Below, one piece after another: positions 1 through 10,873 of a stretch of 36,164 nt of DNA (positions within the stretch are counted from its first letter, which is position 1; each line of letters starts with the position of its first letter). The DNA comes from Comamonadaceae bacterium (GTDB lineage Bacteria > Pseudomonadota > Gammaproteobacteria > Burkholderiales > Burkholderiaceae_C). The stretch lies in assembly GCA_004144865.1 (NCBI GenBank), contig SEAY01000025.1, positions 1 through 36,164 of the forward strand, read 5' to 3'. The notes beneath the pieces are model-generated. The model was not told where the DNA came from. It worked only from the letters and a program-made list of their open reading frames with translations, and did not search any database. The position numbers and the translations under genes are program-made.

Positions 1-335
1 TGCGGGTTCCGGTGCGGGTACGGGTACGGGTTCCGGTGCGGGTACGGGTGCCGGGGCCGGGGCCGGTTCGGGCAAAGGCGCGGGGGCAGGTGCCGGTGCA
101 GGCTCCGGAGCCGGGACGGGCGCGGGGGCCGGCGCCGGGGCCGGAACGGGCGCCGGCGCGGGTTCAGGAACGGGAACCGGCGCCGGCACGGGTACCGGCG
201 CCGGGACAGGTTCCGGCACGGGCACCGGGGCCGGGACAGGCTCCGGCACCGGCGCAGGCAGCGGCGGCGGCTCGGGCGCGGGCGCGGGGACCGGCGCTGG
301 CAAGGGCACCACCTCGGGCGCCGGCGCGGGCGCGG
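1..335. repeat. Degenerate GC-rich tandem repeat (proline-rich linker coding)
   Basis: Short imperfect units of the type GGTGCGGGTACGGGT/TCC recur across about 300 bases with a 6-base sub-period. On the minus strand they encode alternating Pro with Val, Ala or Glu. The pattern keeps the reading frame, so it is a coding microsatellite rather than an intergenic repeat. Repeats of this kind can change length by slippage. Confidence 0.7.
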
Positions 336-831
336 CCACCTGCGCTTCGGGCGCCGGCGCTGCTGGCTGCGGCGGCTCGGGCGCAGGTTGCGGCAAGGCG
401 GGCCGGGTCTCGGTCCGCGGTCGAGGCGCCGCCTGGGGGGCCGCGGCGGGGACGTCCTGGCGCTGCCGGCGCGGCCTGCGCTTGGGCGGCGACAACGGCG
501 GGATCGTGGCCGTCGCCTGCATGGGCACGCTGGACTCGGGGCGCATGCTGAACAGGGAAGGCGGGTCCGACAGGCTGCCCGGCGCGGCCGGGGCCGGGGC
601 CGTGATCGCCCGGCTTGCGTTGCGGCTGCTGGCCGCGGCGCTGGCCGACGGCGGCGACGGCGCGGGCGCCGGCCGCACCGCCTGGTAGATCACGTAGCGC
701 ACCGCCTGCTGCACCGGCGCGTGCTGCAGCAGCAGCCACACCAGGGCGATGTGCAGCGCCCCCGAGGTGGCCAGGGCCGTGGGGGACATGCGTTGCCGCG
801 GAAGCGGCACGGGGGTGGGCCGATCGAGCAT
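1..831 (-). CDS. TonB-like energy transducer, N-terminal part (runs off left edge)
   Basis: An open frame of 277 codons reads from ATG at 831 to base 1 without a stop; the C-terminus lies outside the window. An internal ATG at 789 is the alternative start. The product has a short basic N-terminus, one hydrophobic segment at about residues 18-35, then a linker that becomes extremely proline-rich from about residue 165 and carries repeated P-x-P units such as [11 protein letters not shown] to the edge. One N-terminal anchor plus a long stiff Pro linker is the layout of TonB, which spans the periplasm and passes ExbBD energy to outer-membrane receptors. The C-terminal TonB domain that would prove this is not visible. 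Codon choice (Pro/Val/Ala/Glu) makes this frame far more convincing than the overlapping Gly-rich frame on the other strand. The gene is divergent from mnmA, 32 bases away. A different proline-rich envelope protein remains possible. Confidence 0.6.
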   Translation of the reverse strand, partial: MLDRPTPVPLPRQRMSPTALATSGALHIALVWLLLQHAPVQQAVRYVIYQAVRPAPAPSPPSASAAASSRNASRAITAPAPAAPGSLSDPPSLFSMRPESSVPMQATATIPPLSPPKRRPRRQRQDVPAAAPQAAPRPRTETRPALPQPAPEPPQPAAPAPEAQVAAPAPAPEVVPLPAPVPAPAPEPPPLPAPVPEPVPAPVPVPEPVPAPVPVPAPVPVPEPAPAPVPAPAPAPAPVPAPEPAPAPAPAPLPEPAPAPAPVPAPEPVPVPAPEPA

Positions 832-850
832 GTGGAATTGGTGGCGCTGG

Positions 851-856
851 GATAAT
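851..856 (+). promoter_or_regulatory. -10-like element of mnmA (leaderless arrangement)
   Basis: GATAAT lies 7 bases before the mnmA ATG, with no Shine-Dalgarno sequence between. Transcription would begin at or next to the start codon. No clear -35 element is visible. Confidence 0.45.
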
Positions 857-863
857 CGCACAC

Positions 864-1991
864 ATGGGTCACAAACCGCGCGTCGTGGTCGGTCTGAGCG
901 GGGGCGTGGACTCCGCGGTCAGCGCGTACCTGCTCAAGCAGCAGGGGTACGACGTCGTCGGCATCTTCATGAAGAACTGGGAAGACGACGACGACAGCGA
1001 GTACTGCTCCTCCAACGAGGACTTCGTCGATGCGGCCAGCGTGGCCGACGTGCTGGGCATCGAGATCGAGCACGTCAACTTCGCGGCCGAGTACAAGGAC
1101 CGCGTGTTCGCCGAATTCCTGCGCGAGTACCAGGCGGGCCGCACGCCCAACCCCGACGTGCTGTGCAACGCGGAGATCAAGTTCAAGTCCTTCCTCGACC
1201 ACGCGATGCGCGTGGGCGCGGAGAAGATCGCCACCGGCCATTACGCGAGGGTGCGTGAGCGCGCGGGCCGCTTCGAGCTGCTCAAGGGCCTCGACGAAAG
1301 CAAGGACCAGAGCTACTTCCTGCACCGGCTCAACCAGGCGCAGCTGTCGAAGTCGCTGTTTCCCGTGGGCGAACTGCGCAAGACCGAGGTGCGCCGCATC
1401 GCCGAGGAGATCGGCCTGCCCAACGCGAAGAAGAAGGATTCCACCGGCATCTGCTTCATCGGCGAGCGGCCGTTCCGTGAATTCCTCAACCGCTACATCA
1501 GCAAGGAGCCGGGGCCCATCAAGGACCCGAACGGGCGCGTGGTCGGCAAGCACCAGGGCCTGTCCTTCTACACGCTCGGCCAGCGCCAGGGCCTGGGCAT
1601 AGGCGGCGTGAAGGAGAAGGGCGCGCAACGCGGCGGCGGCGAACACGCGCCCTGGTTCGTGGCGCGCAAGGACATCGCGAAGAACACGCTGTGGGTGGTG
1701 CAGGGGCACGACCATCCGTGGCTGCTGTCCGCGGCGCTCGAAGCCGGCGATGCCAGCTGGGTGGCCGGCGAGCCCCCGGTGCCCGGCACCTACGGTTCCA
1801 AGACGCGCTACCGGCAGGCGGATGCGCCCTGCGTGCTGGAGCGCACCGGCAGCGGCGGCTTCGCCCTCGGTTTCCCCGAGCCGCAATGGGCCGTCACGCC
1901 GGGCCAGTCGGCGGTGCTGTACCAAGGCGAGGTTTGCCTGGGCGGCGGCGTCATCGCGGCAGCGACGGCCGTCGAGGCGACCGCCGCCTGA
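864..1991 (+). CDS. mnmA: tRNA-specific 2-thiouridylase MnmA
   Basis: The 375-residue product matches the usual length of MnmA (TrmU), which adds sulfur to U34 of tRNA Lys, Glu and Gln using ATP and sulfur from a persulfide relay. The PP-loop SGGVDS is at residues 12-17. The catalytic cysteines are Cys101 (in TPNPDVLCN) and Cys197 (in STGICFIG), and the tRNA-binding and beta-barrel parts follow. The ATG at 864 is chosen because the protein starts directly with the nucleotide-binding strand and a GATAAT hexamer lies 7 bases upstream. The stop is 2 bases from the stop of the convergent YihY/BrkB gene. Confidence 0.97.
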   Translation: MGHKPRVVVGLSGGVDSAVSAYLLKQQGYDVVGIFMKNWEDDDDSEYCSSNEDFVDAASVADVLGIEIEHVNFAAEYKDRVFAEFLREYQAGRTPNPDVLCNAEIKFKSFLDHAMRVGAEKIATGHYARVRERAGRFELLKGLDESKDQSYFLHRLNQAQLSKSLFPVGELRKTEVRRIAEEIGLPNAKKKDSTGICFIGERPFREFLNRYISKEPGPIKDPNGRVVGKHQGLSFYTLGQRQGLGIGGVKEKGAQRGGGEHAPWFVARKDIAKNTLWVVQGHDHPWLLSAALEAGDASWVAGEPPVPGTYGSKTRYRQADAPCVLERTGSGGFALGFPEPQWAVTPGQSAVLYQGEVCLGGGVIAAATAVEATAA

Positions 1992-1993
1992 CC

Positions 1994-2875
1994 TCAGGCG
2001 CGCGAGAGCCGGCGCGTGCCAGCGGGCTTGCCCGCGCGCGGCAGGTTGGCCGCCACCAGGGCGGCGCCCAGCGTGACCAGCCAGGAGAAATACACCCACA
2101 TCAGGAACAGCAGCACCGGCGCGAAGGTGCCGTAGACGGTGCGGTAGGTCGGCACGTTCAGCAGGTAGAGGGTGAACCCGCGCTTGCCCAGTTCGAAGGC
2201 GATGGCGGCCAGCAGCCCGCCGGTGACGGCGTCGCGGCCGCGCACCCTGGTATTGGGCATCAGGTAGAACAGGCCGGCGAAGCCGGCCGTTCCCAGCACG
2301 ATGGGCCCGAAGTTCAGCACGATGCTCGCCGACACCGGCAGGGTGCGCAGCAGGTCGCCCGAGGCCGCATGCAGATACGAGGTGGCCCATAGGCTGGCCC
2401 CCAGCAGGACCGGGCCGGCCACCAGCATCAGCGCGTAGAGGCCCAGGCGCTTGTGCACCGGCCGGTTCTTGCGTACCTGCCAGATCCGGTTGAGGACGTT
2501 CTCCACGCTCAGCAGCATGGCCAGCGCCGACGCCACCACGAACAGGAAGCCGATGAGGGTGAGGCCGCCCGTGTTGGCGGTGAACTGGCCGACGTACTTG
2601 AGCACCGTGCGCGAGATGTCGGCCGGCAGCAGCCCCTGGAGCAGGTGCTCGCGGATCACCTCGCCCAGCTTGCGGATCATCGGGAAACGCAGGAACAGGG
2701 CGAAACTCACCGCCAGCAGCGGCACCATCGACAGGACCGTCGTGAACGTGAGGCTGCCGGCCGTCTGCGCCAGGCGTTCCTCGCGGGCACGGCGGGCCGT
2801 GAGCCGGACCAGTCCGATCACGCGCCGCCTCGCTGGCTTGCTGCCTTCATTGCTGTTTCCGTCCCCCTGGCCCAT
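1994..2875 (-). CDS. YihY/BrkB-family (UPF0761) inner-membrane protein
   Basis: The 293-residue integral membrane protein has about six hydrophobic segments. It shows the family features of the old 'ribonuclease BN' annotation: an N-terminal RLTARRAREERLAQTAGSL stretch followed by TTVLSMVPLLAV, a central SVENVLNRIWQV segment, and a C-terminal YGTFAPVLLFLMWVYFSW segment. The family is not a nuclease; its transport role is unproven. The start at 2875 (MGQGDG) is preferred over a start 27 codons upstream, because the upstream stretch is Ala/Arg/Pro-rich and unlike a coding N-terminus. Convergent with mnmA, and downstream of the unknown operon on the same strand, 96 bases away. Confidence 0.88.
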   Translation of the reverse strand: MGQGDGNSNEGSKPARRRVIGLVRLTARRAREERLAQTAGSLTFTTVLSMVPLLAVSFALFLRFPMIRKLGEVIREHLLQGLLPADISRTVLKYVGQFTANTGGLTLIGFLFVVASALAMLLSVENVLNRIWQVRKNRPVHKRLGLYALMLVAGPVLLGASLWATSYLHAASGDLLRTLPVSASIVLNFGPIVLGTAGFAGLFYLMPNTRVRGRDAVTGGLLAAIAFELGKRGFTLYLLNVPTYRTVYGTFAPVLLFLMWVYFSWLVTLGAALVAANLPRAGKPAGTRRLSRA

Positions 2876-2971
2876 GAGCGTACCCGGGATGGGGCATGGC
2901 GCCGCCGGCGCCGGCCGCGACCGCGCATGGCGCGTGGCTGCCGCGCCACGCGCCATGTGGCGGCGGGACGA

Positions 2972-3706
2972 TCAATGAGACGGCGAGGACATGCCAGGGG
3001 AAAGGCCCGGCACGTTCAGCCTGGTATCGAAGGTGCCAAGCCCCCCTGCACCGAAGCTCGTAGGCGACGCACCGCCTCCCAGGCCAGCCGTCGTCAGCCG
3101 GGTGTCGAAGTGCGTCAGGCCGCCGCGGGAGAAATCCGTGGGTTGCATGTAGGGCCGGTCCAGCCCGGCGCCCACACCGCCGAAAGCGCCATGGGAGACG
3201 CCACCCGACAGAACGCCCGTGAGGCCACGCACGTTCAAGTGCGGGTCGAAACCGGACAGCCCGCCGCTCGGACCCCGGTCCCACCGCCGCGACGGCTCCA
3301 GGTCATGCCCTCCGACGACGCCTTGGCCAAGCCGCGAACCCGGCGGTTCGATGCCTGCGCCCAGCCGCCCTCCTGCTCCCAGGCTCCCGCCCGGCCCTTC
3401 GCGGTCCCAGCTGCGGTGGTCGAACAGGTGACCCGAGGGCGAGGGACCGATTTCGAGCAACGGACTGCGCAGGGGGATCGGCCCTTCCAGGGTGGGGCCG
3501 CCCGGACCCCGGACGATGCGGGCGAATTCCACCAGGTGCACAGCCTTCGAGGCCGCATAGCACCAGAGCGTCCCGGGCCCGACCCAGATCGGCGAGACGA
3601 TGGTCAGCGGAATCCTGGCCCAGTTGCTCTTGATGCCCCAGTTGTACGGCACCAGCGCCGTGGTACAGCGCTCCAGGAAGCTCTTGCGTTTGGCGGGATC
3701 AGCCAT
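2972..3706 (-). CDS. Unknown protein with Gly-rich C-terminal FD-x-x-L repeats
   Basis: The 244-residue product is not a family I recognise. Residues 1-70 are ordinary protein with a moderately hydrophobic stretch (IPLTIVSPIWVGPGTLWCYAAS, about residues 32-53, shown here only as a region) that could contact a membrane or a partner. From about residue 70 the sequence becomes rich in Gly, Pro, Ser and Leu. Near the C-terminus three related motifs occur: GFDPHLNVRGL, HFDTRLTTAGL and TFDTRLNVPGL. It is the second gene of a pair. Its ATG lies inside the end of the upstream gene with an 8-base overlap, and AGGAG stands just before the start, so the two are probably translated together. No signal peptide is obvious. 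Function unknown. Confidence 0.75.
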   Translation of the reverse strand: MADPAKRKSFLERCTTALVPYNWGIKSNWARIPLTIVSPIWVGPGTLWCYAASKAVHLVEFARIVRGPGGPTLEGPIPLRSPLLEIGPSPSGHLFDHRSWDREGPGGSLGAGGRLGAGIEPPGSRLGQGVVGGHDLEPSRRWDRGPSGGLSGFDPHLNVRGLTGVLSGGVSHGAFGGVGAGLDRPYMQPTDFSRGGLTHFDTRLTTAGLGGGASPTSFGAGGLGTFDTRLNVPGLSPGMSSPSH

Positions 3707-4706
3707 GGTCCGCTCCTGCGCGGCCCGCGGGGCGGTTGGCCGGATCGACGCACTCGGCCTCCCACCCGATCGTGGCGAACTTGCGGATGCAGTGTCGGTG
3801 TGCCGGGTTGGCCGGATCGCAGCCCAGGCAAAGCGTTTCCGAGAACTGCGACAGCGCTTCGTCCACCCCGACGTAGTCGATGCCCGCGTCGCTGGCCATG
3901 TCCTGCACCGCCTGCTGGCTCAGGCCGAGGTACGCGAACTTGTTGATGAAATCCATGGTGGAGGGCGACCACACGCCGACCGGCAGCCGCGTCATGGCGC
4001 TGATCCAGCCGCGCAGCGCGCGTTGCAGGACCCCGGTGTCAGGCACTTCCGCGCCCAGTTCCTGCGCCAACTGATCGGCCATGCGGTTCGCATGCCGATG
4101 CAGCAGCCGCTGCAGTTGGTCGTCGCCGTCCTTGTCGAGGCGCTGCGCCAGGGCAGCGAGTTGGTCGAACACGGCTTCCGATGTCACCCGGTCCACGCCG
4201 AACCGCCCCAGGATATCCAGCATCGTCGTCCGGTTGCCGGCGGGGTCGGAGACCAGGGCCCGGCGGTCCGTCACGCCGGTCTTGATGAGGACGGCCGCGG
4301 CTTCGGCGGGAATGTCGGCCTGCACCAGCGCCTTGCCGCCCGCGGCCTCCTCCGCGCAATGCCACCAGATGATCTGGGTGACCAGTTCGTGCCACCAGGC
4401 ATCGGTGTTCGCTGCCGTCGGCATGGTCTTCGTGCTGGCGATCATCGCTCCGACGATGCGCCGCACGCGGGCTTGCAGGGCAAGGCCCGACAGCCGCGCG
4501 CCGGTTTCCGACGCGCGCACGGCGGCGCCCAGGTCCGTGATCGTCGCGGCCTGCGCCGGAGCATGGGCAATGCCCAGGTCGCGGCAAAGCTTGGGCACGT
4601 CGACACCCGCGGCGGCGAGCTGCGCGTCAGGGGACAGCACTGCGACTTCGCGCAGCCCAAGCTGTGCCGAGACGACGGATTTCAGGTCCTCTTCAGTCGT
4701 GGTCAT
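3699..4706 (-). CDS. Unknown 335-residue protein with Cys-rich C-terminus
   Basis: I do not recognise this protein. Residues about 4-45 (an LKSVVSAQLGLREV stretch, then LSPDAQLAAAGVD) resemble the first helix and loop of an acyl-carrier-protein fold, but the Asp-Ser-Leu attachment site reads Asp-Val-Pro, so it could not carry phosphopantetheine there. The middle is helical, with a Trp/His patch WWHELVTQIIWWHC. The end holds CLGCDPANPAHRHC and a further Cys 13 residues on, a possible metal site. ATG at 4706 has GGAGG five bases upstream; a GTG two codons earlier overlaps that site and is rejected. It is the first gene of the pair and is preceded by an 18-base palindrome. It could be part of a small accessory or biosynthetic unit; function unknown. 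Confidence 0.8.
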   Translation of the reverse strand: MTTTEEDLKSVVSAQLGLREVAVLSPDAQLAAAGVDVPKLCRDLGIAHAPAQAATITDLGAAVRASETGARLSGLALQARVRRIVGAMIASTKTMPTAANTDAWWHELVTQIIWWHCAEEAAGGKALVQADIPAEAAAVLIKTGVTDRRALVSDPAGNRTTMLDILGRFGVDRVTSEAVFDQLAALAQRLDKDGDDQLQRLLHRHANRMADQLAQELGAEVPDTGVLQRALRGWISAMTRLPVGVWSPSTMDFINKFAYLGLSQQAVQDMASDAGIDYVGVDEALSQFSETLCLGCDPANPAHRHCIRKFATIGWEAECVDPANRPAGRAGADHG

Positions 4707-4718
4707 GCGCACCTCCGT

Positions 4719-4736
4719 GAGTGGTCTAGTCCACTC
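4719..4736. promoter_or_regulatory. Near-perfect 18-bp palindrome, candidate operator of the unknown operon
   Basis: GAGTGGTCTAGTCCACTC is a dyad with 16 of 18 positions symmetrical. It ends 2 bases before the GGAGG ribosome binding site of the gene starting at 4706 (-). A -10-like TAGAGT (minus strand, 4738-4733) overlaps its edge. The core closely resembles the published operator type of GntR/HutC regulators such as DasR (TGGTCTAGACCA). In RNA the same bases could form a 6-bp stem with a 6-base loop. No regulator gene is adjacent in the window. Confidence 0.55.
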
Positions 4737-4781
4737 TAGGCGCGGGCACGCGACTGCGATTGAGGCGTATCAAGCTTTCAT

Positions 4782-4810
4782 GGCGGGAGCGCCTTCCCCA
4801 GGCGCCCGCC
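4782..4810 (-). terminator. GC-rich hairpin downstream of ssb
   Basis: GGCGGGAGCGCC and GGCGCCCGCC pair with a single bulged base around a 7-base loop, 23 bases past the ssb stop. There is no T-run on the minus strand, so it is at best a stabilising hairpin or an imperfect terminator. Confidence 0.4.
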
Positions 4811-4832
4811 AAGCGCTGCACGCTCGCCGGTT

Positions 4833-5330
4833 CTAGAACGGGATGTCGTCGTCCATGTCGTCGAAGCCCGATGCGGGCTTCGATGCGGCCGGGCGCGAGG
4901 CCGGCGCCGGGGCGCGGGCCGCGGGCGGGGCGGAGCGGCGCGGGGCACTGTCGTAGCCGCCGCCGTCATCGTCGCCGGAGGGGCCGCCCATGCCTTCGCG
5001 CTTGCCGAGCATCTTCATCTCGTCGGCGCGGATCTCGGTGGTGTACTTCTCGACGCCGTCCTTGTCGGTCCACTTGCGGGTGCGCAGGCTGCCCTCGACG
5101 TAGACCTGGGAACCCTTGCGCAGGTACTCGCCGGCGATCTCGGCCAGGCGGTCGTTGAACACCACGCGGTGCCACTCGGTGGCTTCCTTCATCTCGCCGC
5201 TGGTCTTGTCCTTCCAGCGCTCGCTGGTGGCGATGGTGACGTTGCACACCCGGCCGCCGCTGGGGAAGGTGCGCATCTCGGGATCCTTCCCGAGGTTGCC
5301 GACGATGATCACTTTGTTGACGGATGCCAT
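4833..5330 (-). CDS. ssb: Single-stranded DNA-binding protein SSB
   Basis: The 165-residue product starts with [20 protein letters not shown], the classic bacterial SSB N-terminus, and the OB fold fills residues 1-110 ([30 protein letters not shown] are the recognisable strands). A Gly/Pro/Ala-rich disordered tail follows and ends in the acidic tip DDMDDDIPF, the docking peptide for replication and repair partners. It coats single-stranded DNA as a tetramer. GAGGAAC stands before the ATG as a ribosome binding site. It lies 26 bases after the MFS gene on the same strand and is probably co-transcribed with it, opposite uvrA. Confidence 0.97.
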   Translation of the reverse strand: MASVNKVIIVGNLGKDPEMRTFPSGGRVCNVTIATSERWKDKTSGEMKEATEWHRVVFNDRLAEIAGEYLRKGSQVYVEGSLRTRKWTDKDGVEKYTTEIRADEMKMLGKREGMGGPSGDDDGGGYDSAPRRSAPPAARAPAPASRPAASKPASGFDDMDDDIPF

Positions 5331-5356
5331 GGGGTTCCTCTGCTCTGTGGGGGCAA

Positions 5357-6586
5357 TTATGTGGCCTGTGCCTCGTCGGCCAGCACCTCCTCGGCCGACT
5401 GGCGCGCCCGGGGCGCACGCATGGGCCATGCGACCACCAGCCACACCAGCATCAGTGCGGCGCTGACGCCGAACAGCCCTGCCCCGCCAACGTTCTTCGC
5501 CATCCATCCGCCGACCGCGCCGCCGGCAAAAAATCCCAGGGATTGCAGGGTGTTGTACACACCCAGGGCGGCGCCGCGGGAGCGCGGCGGGGCGATCCGC
5601 GACGCCAGGCTGGGCTGCGTCGCCTCCAGCACGTTGAAGGCGCAGAAGAACAGGAACAGCAGCACGGCCAGCAGCGGCAACCCCGGCTGGTAGGAGGCAC
5701 CCAGCAGGCCCAGCTGCACCAGCGCGAGCAAGGCCACGGCGCCCAGGAACACCGCGCGCAGGTAGCCGCGGCGCTCCAGCGGGAACACGGCGCCCATCAC
5801 CACGAAGGATGCCAGCACGGCCGGCAGATACACCTTCCAGTGCCGGTCCTGCGCCAGGCCGGCCTCGACCAGCATGGCCGGCAGCGCCACCCACATCGCG
5901 AGCTGCACGGCGTGCAGCACGAAGACGCCGATGTCCAGGCGCAACAGCCCGGGATGCGAGAGCACCTCGGCCAGGCGGCCGCGCGGCACGGCGGCCCCGG
6001 ACCCTGACCCGGCGTCGGCCTTGTGCGCGGGCGCGGGCGGCGTCCACCAAAGCACGACGGCGATGCAACCCAGTGCCAGCAGGCCGGTGACCGTGAACAG
6101 GCCGGCCAGCCCGATCGCCGCCGCCAGCAGGGGAGCCACCACCAGCGAAAGCGCGAACATCAGGCCTATGCTGGCGCCGACCAGCGCCATGGCCTTGGTG
6201 CGCACCACGTCGCGCGTCTGGTCGGCCAGCAGCGCGGTGACGGCGGCCGAGACGGCGCCGGCGCCCTGCAGCGCCCGGCCGGCGACCAGCCAGCCCAGGC
6301 TGGGTGCGGCCGCCGCGATGAAGCTGCCGGCGGCAAAGATCACCAGCCCCAGCACGATCACGCGCTTGCGTCCGAAACGGTCCGACGCCATGCCGAAGGG
6401 GATCTGCAGCAGGCCCTGGGTGAGGCCGTAGATGCCCATGGCCAGGCCCACCAGCGCCGGGTCGCCGCCGCCGGGGTAGCGCGCCGCCTCCAGGGCGAAC
6501 ACCGGGAGCACCAGGAAGAGGCCCAGCATGCGGGCGGCGAAGACGGTGGCGAGCGAGCCGCTGGCGCGGCGCTCGGCCGGGGTCAT
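5357..6586 (-). CDS. MFS transporter, YajR-like drug/metabolite exporter
   Basis: The 409-residue polytopic protein has twelve predicted membrane segments. It carries the MFS loop motif between segments 2 and 3 ([13 protein letters not shown]) and a strong first-helix match to the YajR subgroup ([19 protein letters not shown]). A low-complexity cytoplasmic loop ([11 protein letters not shown]) separates the two halves. It lacks the C-terminal ferredoxin-like domain of E. coli YajR and ends soon after the last helix. Start is uncertain: ATG at 6586 fits the family, and an in-frame GTG at 6619 would add 11 residues; neither has a good ribosome binding site. Divergent from uvrA and upstream of ssb. 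Substrate unknown. Confidence 0.9.
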   Translation of the reverse strand: MTPAERRASGSLATVFAARMLGLFLVLPVFALEAARYPGGGDPALVGLAMGIYGLTQGLLQIPFGMASDRFGRKRVIVLGLVIFAAGSFIAAAAPSLGWLVAGRALQGAGAVSAAVTALLADQTRDVVRTKAMALVGASIGLMFALSLVVAPLLAAAIGLAGLFTVTGLLALGCIAVVLWWTPPAPAHKADAGSGSGAAVPRGRLAEVLSHPGLLRLDIGVFVLHAVQLAMWVALPAMLVEAGLAQDRHWKVYLPAVLASFVVMGAVFPLERRGYLRAVFLGAVALLALVQLGLLGASYQPGLPLLAVLLFLFFCAFNVLEATQPSLASRIAPPRSRGAALGVYNTLQSLGFFAGGAVGGWMAKNVGGAGLFGVSAALMLVWLVVAWPMRAPRARQSAEEVLADEAQAT

Positions 6587-6725
6587 CCGGCCGGAAAGTT
6601 CAGGTGGGTCTGCGGTCACGAGGGGAAAGGCTGCAATGGCTGTGCCGGGGCGGCCCGGCCAACCCCGCATTCTCCGGCATCCGGGCGGTCCGGGCCGGTG
6701 CACCGCGGCCGCGCACCGGCCTATC

Positions 6726-9647
<2,922 letters not shown>

Positions 9648-9740
9648 TTCGGACCCGCCGCCGCAGCGCCCGCCTACAGGCGGCCGGGCCGCGGGTTCCT
9701 AGCATCCCTCCCAGATCAACAGAACTTTGGGAGAGAAAGC

Positions 9741-10004
9741 ATGGAAATCCTCGGCATGATCCTCGTGGGCTTCGTCGTCGGCCTGATCGCGCGCGCCGTG
9801 AAGCCGGGCAACGACCGCATGGGCATCATCATGACCACCCTGCTGGGTATCGCGGGTGCCTTCCTGGCCGGCTTCCTGGGCCAGGCGCTGGGGCTCTACA
9901 CCGCGGGCGAGCCCGCCGGCTGGATCGCCTCGGTGATCGGCGCGGTGCTGCTGCTGTTCATCGTCGGCCTGGTTCGCGGCCGCTCGCATCGCCGGGTGAT
10001 GTAA
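9741..10004 (+). CDS. GlsB/YeaQ/YmgE-family small membrane protein
   Basis: The 87-residue protein has three hydrophobic helices and the family signature ILVGFVVGLIARAVKPG near the N-terminus, then LLGIAGAFLAGFLGQALGLY and a Gly-Trp-Ile-Ala-Ser turn before the last helix. The family ('transglycosylase-associated', stress-induced in enteric bacteria) sits in the inner membrane; its molecular role is not established. GGGAGAGAAAGC before the ATG is a good ribosome binding site. It stands alone between uvrA and the convergent pyrF, whose stop is 3 bases away. Confidence 0.9.
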   Translation: MEILGMILVGFVVGLIARAVKPGNDRMGIIMTTLLGIAGAFLAGFLGQALGLYTAGEPAGWIASVIGAVLLLFIVGLVRGRSHRRVM

Positions 10005-10007
10005 GCA

Positions 10008-10835
10008 CTACGAGCCCTTCGCGGCCTCCAGCACTTCGCGCGTGCGCATCGCCTCCCGGCGGGCCGCATCCGCGAAGTCCTCGCCGCCCGACGCATACAG
10101 GATCGCGCGCGACGAGTTGACGATGATGGGCGCGTCGGCACGCCAGCCGGCGCGCACCGTCGCCACTGCGTCCCCGCCCTGCGCGCCGACGCCGGGAATC
10201 AGCAACGGCAGGGTGGGCGCGATCGCGCGCACGCGCTCGATCTCCGCCGGATAGGTCGCGCCCACCACCAGCCCCAGCTGGCCATTCAGGTTCCAAGGTC
10301 CCTGCGCCAGGCGCGCCACGTGCTCGTACAGCAGCGGCTGGCCCTCCACCGAAGCGAGCCGCTGGTTCTGCAGGTCGTCGCCGCCAGGGTTGGAGGTGCG
10401 ACACAGGAGGAAGGCGCCCTTGCCTTCGTACTTCAGGTACGGCTGCACCGAATCGAAACCCATGAAGGGCGACAGCGTCACCGCGTCTGCTCCATAGCGC
10501 TCGAAGGCTTCGCGTGCGTACTGCTCCGCGGTCGAGCCGATGTCGCCGCGCTTGGCATCCAGGATCACCGGCACGTGCGGGAACGCCGCCTTCATGTGGC
10601 GCATCAGCCGCTCGAGCTGCTCCTCGGCGCGGTGCGCGGCGAAATAGGCGATCTGCGGCTTGAACGCGATCGCCAGGTCGCCGGTGGCGTCCACGATGCG
10701 GGCGCAGAAATCGTAGATGCGCGCCGCATCGCCCTTGAGGCCCGCGGGAAAGCGGGAGGGCTCCGGGTCCAGCCCCACGCAAAGCATCGAGGCGTTGCGC
10801 CGCTGCGCCGCCTGCAGCATCTCGAGGAATGTCAT
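10008..10835 (-). CDS. pyrF: Orotidine 5'-phosphate decarboxylase (PyrF)
   Basis: The 275-residue enzyme is the longer bacterial/mycobacterial-type OMP decarboxylase that makes UMP in the last step of pyrimidine synthesis. The catalytic Asp-x-Lys-x-x-Asp array is at residues 93-98 ([10 protein letters not shown]). The substrate-phosphate loop is represented by [12 protein letters not shown] and the following [10 protein letters not shown]. The start at 10835 is supported by TAGAAT six bases upstream and the absence of any ribosome binding site, suggesting a leaderless message. Divergent from the EamA gene. Confidence 0.95.
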   Translation of the reverse strand: MTFLEMLQAAQRRNASMLCVGLDPEPSRFPAGLKGDAARIYDFCARIVDATGDLAIAFKPQIAYFAAHRAEEQLERLMRHMKAAFPHVPVILDAKRGDIGSTAEQYAREAFERYGADAVTLSPFMGFDSVQPYLKYEGKGAFLLCRTSNPGGDDLQNQRLASVEGQPLLYEHVARLAQGPWNLNGQLGLVVGATYPAEIERVRAIAPTLPLLIPGVGAQGGDAVATVRAGWRADAPIIVNSSRAILYASGGEDFADAARREAMRTREVLEAAKGS

Positions 10836-10841
10836 GCGCGG

Positions 10842-10847
10842 ATTCTA
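10842..10847 (-). promoter_or_regulatory. -10-like element of pyrF (leaderless arrangement)
   Basis: TAGAAT (minus strand, 5 of 6 matches to TATAAT) is 6 bases before the pyrF ATG, so transcription should begin at or near the start codon. Confidence 0.5.
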
Positions 10848-10859
10848 GGAGGCTGCCGC

Positions 10860-10865
10860 CACAAT
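10860..10865 (+). promoter_or_regulatory. -10-like element of the EamA permease gene
   Basis: CACAAT lies 8 bases before the ATG at 10874, with no Shine-Dalgarno sequence in between. Confidence 0.4.
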
Positions 10866-10873
10866 GCTGGCCC

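Noticed and set aside
1..690. Gly-rich open frames on the plus strand across the left edge
   Set aside because: They are the mirror of the minus-strand proline-rich frame. The minus frame has a proper start, a hydrophobic anchor and a natural transition into the Pro linker; the plus frames have none of these.
164..865. 233-codon minus-strand frame upstream of mnmA
   Set aside because: It overlaps the TonB-like gene in another frame and has Ala/Arg/Pro composition typical of a shadow frame in high-GC DNA.
690..2390. 566-codon minus-strand frame opposite mnmA
   Set aside because: It is antisense to mnmA and out of frame over the YihY/BrkB gene, with no recognisable protein features.
6587..6725. 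LexA box between the MFS gene and uvrA
   Set aside because: No CTGT-N8-ACAG pattern is visible by eye in the spacer.
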